Assembly (NCBI GenBank): GCA_921293015.1
Contig: OV121081.1
Span: 46,215,877 to 46,279,876, forward strand
Source of the DNA: Phorcus lineatus
Lineage: Eukaryota; Mollusca; Gastropoda; Trochida; Trochidae
Length of the DNA: 64,000 nt
Direction of reading: 5' to 3'
A program made the position numbers and the translations under genes. This document shows, piece after piece, positions 62,301 to 64,000 of the stretch. Position 1 is the first letter of the stretch, and each line of letters opens with the position of its first letter. Under the pieces are notes generated by a model. That model was not told the origin of the DNA. It saw only the letters and a program-made list of their open reading frames with translations, and did not search any database.

Positions 62301-64000
62301 TAAATTAGCTTCATTTCCGTATATAATTTGTCTATGTGCACTCAGTGAATAAATGAATTTATAGAGTTTGAAATATAGACAATTTTTGAATAATTGTAAA
62401 ATTCGTGCTAGACAAATTTTTGTAATAATTTTCATATCGATGTCAGGAGGAACTATTCGTCTGTAGTTTCGTTTTCATTTCGCGCATGCGCTCTTAGAAT
62501 TTATTGAGTTATGGCGCCCGAATTGAAAACAAGTTTACTTCGGTTGTAGAAACCGTTCTAGGGGTGATAGAAATTTCATTCAAAGTGTCAGGTAAGTATC
62601 ATCCATTTGTAACACGGGATTCGCCGACCAGCTTTGTATAAAACGACGATAACGTCCGTATTTCGCCATGTAAACACGCCATATGTTGTTAAAACGGTCG
62701 CATCTGGCGGCGCTGGAAAATTCAGCCACGGGGGCAAAACTGGTCAAAACAATATTCAGCAACGTAAGGGTTAACAACTAGAAAGTGTTTTACTTGTAAA
62801 AACAGATGTCTCCCCCATACACTATTTCAGCATTATTTTTTTTAAAAATTCCTTACAGTTTTTTTAAACTCAAATAAAATCTAATAATTTTTCTATTTAT
62901 AAAACATCATAAACTTTAAGTTCAAAGACAAAGGCTTTGCTTGATTGGTAACCCGGCGAACTATCCGTAGTAACCGCCGGAAATAACGAAAGCGGCGAGT
63001 CACTTTATTGGCAACCGGCATACGCCTCAGGAGCACGCCGGATTCCCCGGTTTGAAATGACAGGCGAACCCGGCGTATAATGATCGACAAATATTTTCAT
63101 TGCGACTATTCCACAACTCAAAATAATTTAATTGGCAATATGTATAATTATTAAATCATATGGATGAAATGTATTTTGAAACTAGTCTGAGGTATGATGA
63201 CTGTTTCCTGTGTTTACGCCAACATACTTGATTCAACTCGAGCCTGTCACTGACCCGGTGTACGTACGCCGGTTCCAGGACCCGGCTATACGCCGCTTAA
63301 ACGAATCAAGCATAGCCAAAGATTTTAAAATTAAGATTTAAGTGATTGAAAAGAGTTTGGGCTTACCTTTATTTTCGAGGCTAATTGTTCATTGATTGGA
63401 GATTCCTTTCCACCTTCATCATACATCTGGAAAGCTGGCACAGCATTTGGTATAGGGTTAAAATCTTATTCAAGTTATTGCATTTAAGGAAACGTAAATC
63501 ATAAATTCAATGGCATAATCACTATTGAAATCAGATAATGATACTTAAGACTAGTTTTATCTCAATCAGTTATAATATATATGATAATCATATTAAAGTC
63601 TTGTAATCATTGAAGATTGTTTGAATGTCATTACAATATAAGGTAGCGAGAGCGGAAATATAAATTCTGACACCAAGCAACAAGCATTTGCTGTCTATGA
63701 TTAAATCAATTAGCCTGCTAAAATTACTAACTTTTACAAATATTGAAAGATGTCTTTTAACAGCAGGTAGAATAAAAATATTAAAAGATGTCTATAAGAA
63801 TTAGGCAGATAATCACATAAACAGCACTCACAGATATCCTTGATGACTTGCCCGGCCACCCCAGTGATCTCCCCTCCTGATGCGATCTTCATAGTGGTCA
63901 TCTTCCCATTCACCTCAGTCGTGTAGGCCAGGACTAATATCGCTACCCGACAGCTCGGTTTTATCTGAATCTTCCTCTCCACTGTCTTAACATTCTTGTG
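32005..64000 (-). CDS. SMCHD1: SMCHD1 (SMC flexible-hinge domain protein 1), C-terminal 1,028 codons; 5' end outside window
   Basis: Non-canonical SMC-family chromatin protein. In mammals it acts in X-inactivation and repeat silencing, dimerising and binding nucleic acid through its hinge. 23 exons: 64000-63832 (cut by edge), 63434-63367, 60057-59912, 59346-59217, 58640-58554, 58112-57957, 57099-56974, 56536-56457, 56165-55889, 55484-55426, 52363-52279, 51759-51478, 50782-50650, 43099-42980, 42220-42135, 41674-41555, 41097-40996, 40335-40247, 36625-36519, 35814-35744, 35256-35085, 34346-34188, 32267-32005. All 3,087 nt join in one frame. Diagnostic stretches are [46 protein letters not shown] and [13 protein letters not shown]. 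The order is Ig-like linker repeats, coiled coil, hinge, coiled coil, and a basic Ser-rich tail ([10 protein letters not shown]). This corresponds to roughly the second half of the about 2,000-residue human protein. The GHKL ATPase domain should lie to the right. Confidence 0.93.
32328..32357 (-). repeat. (TGA)10 microsatellite near a SMCHD1 acceptor
   Basis: Ten perfect TCA units on the plus strand. On the SMCHD1 strand it is (TGA)10, from 61 to 90 nt before the acceptor of the last exon at 32267. It creates a spurious run of Met in one minus-strand frame. Confidence 0.95.
32553..32908 (+). pseudogene. Decayed THAP-domain fragment in the last SMCHD1 intron
   Basis: The plus strand reads [18 protein letters not shown] from 32583, then TEDCY and FGLAPQ. 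This is the C-terminal half of a THAP zinc finger: conserved Trp, Pro, the C..HF of the C2CH set, and the closing Pro. Upstream, RGFRKFVS is in the same frame but cut off by TAG at 32580-32582; downstream the frame stops at 32724-32726. A +2-frame stretch at 32744-32908 (54 codons, very basic, with [18 protein letters not shown]) looks like its continuation after a frameshift near the A-run at 32700-32707. The first two zinc ligands are not found. It is either a transposase relic (P-element and other DNA-transposon proteins carry THAP domains) or a dead host THAP gene. An alternative is a spliced exon using the ttag acceptor just before 32583. Confidence 0.6.
33960..34040. promoter_or_regulatory. 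Small CpG-containing patch with an ETS site
   Basis: In an otherwise AT-rich SMCHD1 intron, this patch has several CpGs and a perfect ccggaagt at 34010-34017. It might be an intragenic promoter or enhancer, or simply transposon sequence. I cannot decide. Confidence 0.2.
34188..43099 (-). CDS. SMCHD1: SMCHD1 coiled-coil and SMC hinge module (exon group)
   Basis: Part of the same gene, listed separately because it is the functional core visible here. Exon 43099-42980 starts a coiled coil ([16 protein letters not shown]) that runs through 42220-42135 and 41674-41555. The hinge follows in 41097-40996 ([28 protein letters not shown]), 40335-40247 (QVLPLDSIY), 36625-36519 ([11 protein letters not shown]), 35814-35744 ([13 protein letters not shown]) and 35256-35085 ([20 protein letters not shown]). 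The return coiled coil is in 34346-34188. The glycine-rich hinge signature is intact, so the dimerisation and nucleic-acid-binding surface is probably preserved. Confidence 0.9.
38378..39850. mobile_element. Non-autonomous hAT-type DNA transposon, 1,473 bp
   Basis: The left end is taggggtgcgacaatac. The right end, read in reverse, is taagggtgaaacaattc. Both are followed by subterminal atcgtatcg/gatacgatacg-like motifs. The element is flanked by the perfect 8-bp duplication gtgctcac at 38370-38377 and 39851-39858. The 8-bp duplication and the TAGGGGTG-type ends are hallmarks of the hAT superfamily. The interior is AT-rich with no open frame resembling a transposase; the longest is 91 codons and unrecognised. 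It sits in the SMCHD1 intron between exons 40335-40247 and 36625-36519. Confidence 0.85.
40075..40205. repeat. Dispersed repeat, related to 9140-9285
   Basis: Same ordered blocks as the copy in ATP6V1H intron 1: attgct, ggttacata, gatatcagggta, a ggagctacac block, and gtagcaggatg. It ends about 40 bp before a SMCHD1 exon. Family unknown. Confidence 0.45.
42584..42984 (-). mobile_element. SINE copy 5 with a perfect 64-bp target duplication
   Basis: The SINE occupies 42648-42920 (minus orientation, truncated inside the tRNA-like head just beyond the B-box ggttcgaatcc). The segments 42584-42647 and 42921-42984 are identical over 64 bp, from gattgttgtgtgac to cttactgcgg. The duplicated segment includes the last bases of SMCHD1 exon 43099-42980 and its 5' splice site (gca|gtaagt), so the donor now exists twice, 337 bp apart. 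Perfect identity implies a recent insertion. Confidence 0.88.
43861..48214 (+). CDS. LRR protein with C-terminal ZU5-like domain, 776 aa, nested in a SMCHD1 intron
   Basis: Five exons: 43861-44236, 44633-45989, 46415-46628, 46982-47259, 48109-48214 (2,331 nt, phases continuous, stop TAG). Residues about 40-390 are 15-16 leucine-rich repeats of the 23-residue type (for example [31 protein letters not shown]). Residues about 395-570 form a Ser/Arg/Lys-rich linker. Residues about 590-760 look like a ZU5 domain: [20 protein letters not shown], then a LATGPIVYF segment, [10 protein letters not shown], and SSWHFTGKVAVITK. The His-Phe-Thr at 739-741 sits where PIDD and UNC5CL carry the autoproteolytic HF|S. 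No death domain, signal peptide or membrane segment is seen, so it is probably cytosolic. Exon 1 may have an upstream 5'UTR exon, since tttgcag precedes the ATG by 6 bases. The ZU5 call is by eye; I know no named orthologue. Other SHOC2/ERBIN-like LRR proteins resemble it only over the repeats. Confidence 0.85.
47313..47746 (+). pseudogene. Degenerate tandem copies of the 3' half of exon 4 of the LRR-ZU5 gene
   Basis: The exon segment running from gggcagataactcctgcact to ttcactgggtgag (47174-47265) recurs in the following intron. There is a nearly complete copy at 47313-47404, with a 1-base insertion that breaks the frame and a donor changed from ggtgag to ggtata. Fragments follow at 47457-47482 and 47705-47746. 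The last still carries cacttcactgggtgag. They are unlikely to be spliced as coding exons. Confidence 0.75.
48215..50210 (+). other. Probable 3'UTR of the LRR-ZU5 gene
   Basis: No coding signal from the stop codon to the AATAAA at 50186-50191, which is a reasonable polyadenylation candidate. Contains the 62-bp triple repeat and a second pair of diverged direct repeats at about 48727-48845 (ttagcgaaataaaaatgg / taagcgaaataaaaatgg). The end lies about 440 bp from the next SMCHD1 exon on the other strand. Confidence 0.5.
48333..48518 (+). repeat. Three tandem 62-bp units
   Basis: Units start at 48333, 48395 and 48457. Each begins gatc.aggaattt.caaaa, contains gagtgttcagc and ends gtgagaatat. Units 2 and 3 differ at only a few positions; unit 1 is more diverged. 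Located 119 bp after the LRR-ZU5 stop codon. Confidence 0.93.
51914..52050 (-). mobile_element. SINE fragment, copy 6 (head side only)
   Basis: Matches the head-proximal half of the SINE (atgggtggtactagg, then the gcattgcaccctaacctta block, then a degraded B-box region). The tail half is absent. Older than the other copies judging from mismatches. Confidence 0.6.
52937..55380. mobile_element. piggyBac-type non-autonomous element, copy A (2,444 bp)
   Basis: Flanked by TTAA at 52933-52936 and 55381-55384. Ends are ccctcaagccgc and, reversed, ccctcaagttgc. A TTAA target duplication with CCCT...AGGG ends is the signature of piggyBac elements. There is no transposase open frame; all frames are short. 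The interior is CpG-richer at the ends and has an array of about eight diverged units in the middle. It is clearly homologous end to end with copy B. Confidence 0.8.
53440..54900. repeat. Internal array of about eight diverged units within piggyBac copy A
   Basis: An anchor block of the form gtcttcaattc.atataaaatttg recurs with decay at about 53452, 53630, 53828, 54006, 54203, 54384, 54577 and 54863. Each is preceded by an aaagagaaaagga-like block. Several are followed by a gcaagcgccgc-like and a tttctctattcatatc-like block. The same array exists in copy B. Confidence 0.65.
55426..55484 (-). CDS. SMCHD1: SMCHD1 59-nt micro-exon
   Basis: Found because exons 56165-55889 and 52363-52279 do not join in phase. 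This exon, bounded by tttcag and gtatgg, reads [19 protein letters not shown] plus two bases, restoring the frame into [10 protein letters not shown]. Human SMCHD1 has a comparable GCFYFRDK segment at this place. Its 5' splice site is only about 42 bp from the end of the piggyBac-type element at 52937-55380. Confidence 0.85.
57516..57580 (-). mobile_element. Short fragment of a second SINE family
   Basis: The block gtgagtgagttattgtttaa followed by agccgcttgggcaatattt resembles, but differs from, the tail of the SINE family found elsewhere in this window. Only about 60 bp are recognisable. Confidence 0.45.
60431..62770. mobile_element. piggyBac-type non-autonomous element, copy B (2,340 bp)
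   Basis: Flanked by TTAA at 60427-60430 and 62771-62774, with ends cccttaag and, reversed, cccttacg. Long stretches are nearly identical to copy A (for example 61021-61250 against 53551-53780). Differences are small indels plus a more diverged first 300 bp. Same orientation as copy A and in another SMCHD1 intron. No transposase frame. Confidence 0.8.
62933..63317. mobile_element. MITE-like, CpG-rich element with imperfect terminal inverted repeats
   Basis: The left end ggctttgcttgattggt and the reversed right end ggctatgcttgattcgt pair over about 26 bp with several mismatches. Each runs into a cggcg motif. Inside, two CpG-rich blocks (about 62950-63080 and 63230-63300) contrast with AT-rich surroundings. 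The target duplication is unclear (possibly 3 bp), so the superfamily is undecided. Confidence 0.5.

Overview
The window looks like AT-rich nuclear DNA of a mollusc, most likely a gastropod. The evidence is spliced genes with GT-AG introns and small exons, closest to animal families. There is also a dispersed tRNA-derived SINE whose tail contains the gttggtgtttaacgccgct-type motif that I associate with gastropod genomes. The species call is inference; the gene identities are much firmer. I rebuilt exons by hand from reading frame, splice sites and phase continuity.

Layout. (1) 409-10793, minus strand: the first ten coding exons of ATP6V1H (V-ATPase subunit H); the C-terminal exons lie beyond the left edge. 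(2) 10794-11496: a short head-to-head interval that probably serves as a bidirectional promoter. (3) 11497-22657, plus strand: SLC25A32 (mitochondrial folate/FAD carrier) with six shared exons and two alternative last exons, 5 kb apart. (4) 22658-32004: convergent 3' flank with SINEs, hairpins and a minisatellite but no recognisable gene. (5) 32005-64000, minus strand: the C-terminal half of SMCHD1 (23 exons, 1,028 codons plus stop), including the SMC hinge; the N-terminal ATPase part lies beyond the right edge. (6) 43861-48214, plus strand: a complete five-exon gene for a leucine-rich-repeat protein with a C-terminal ZU5-like domain, nested antisense inside one SMCHD1 intron.

The SMCHD1 introns are rich in transposable elements. 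They hold two related 2.3-2.4 kb piggyBac-type non-autonomous elements with TTAA ends, a 1.47 kb hAT-type element with an 8-bp target duplication, a SINE flanked by a perfect 64-bp duplication that copies a SMCHD1 5' splice site, a decayed THAP-domain fragment, and a CpG-rich MITE-like element.

The genes do not form a pathway. ATP6V1H acts in organelle acidification, SLC25A32 in mitochondrial one-carbon/flavin supply, and SMCHD1 in chromatin silencing. The most interesting observations are the duplicated SLC25A32 last exon, which replaces the conserved helix-6 arginine with histidine; the nested LRR-ZU5 gene with degenerate exon copies in its own intron; and the SINE insertion that duplicated a splice donor.
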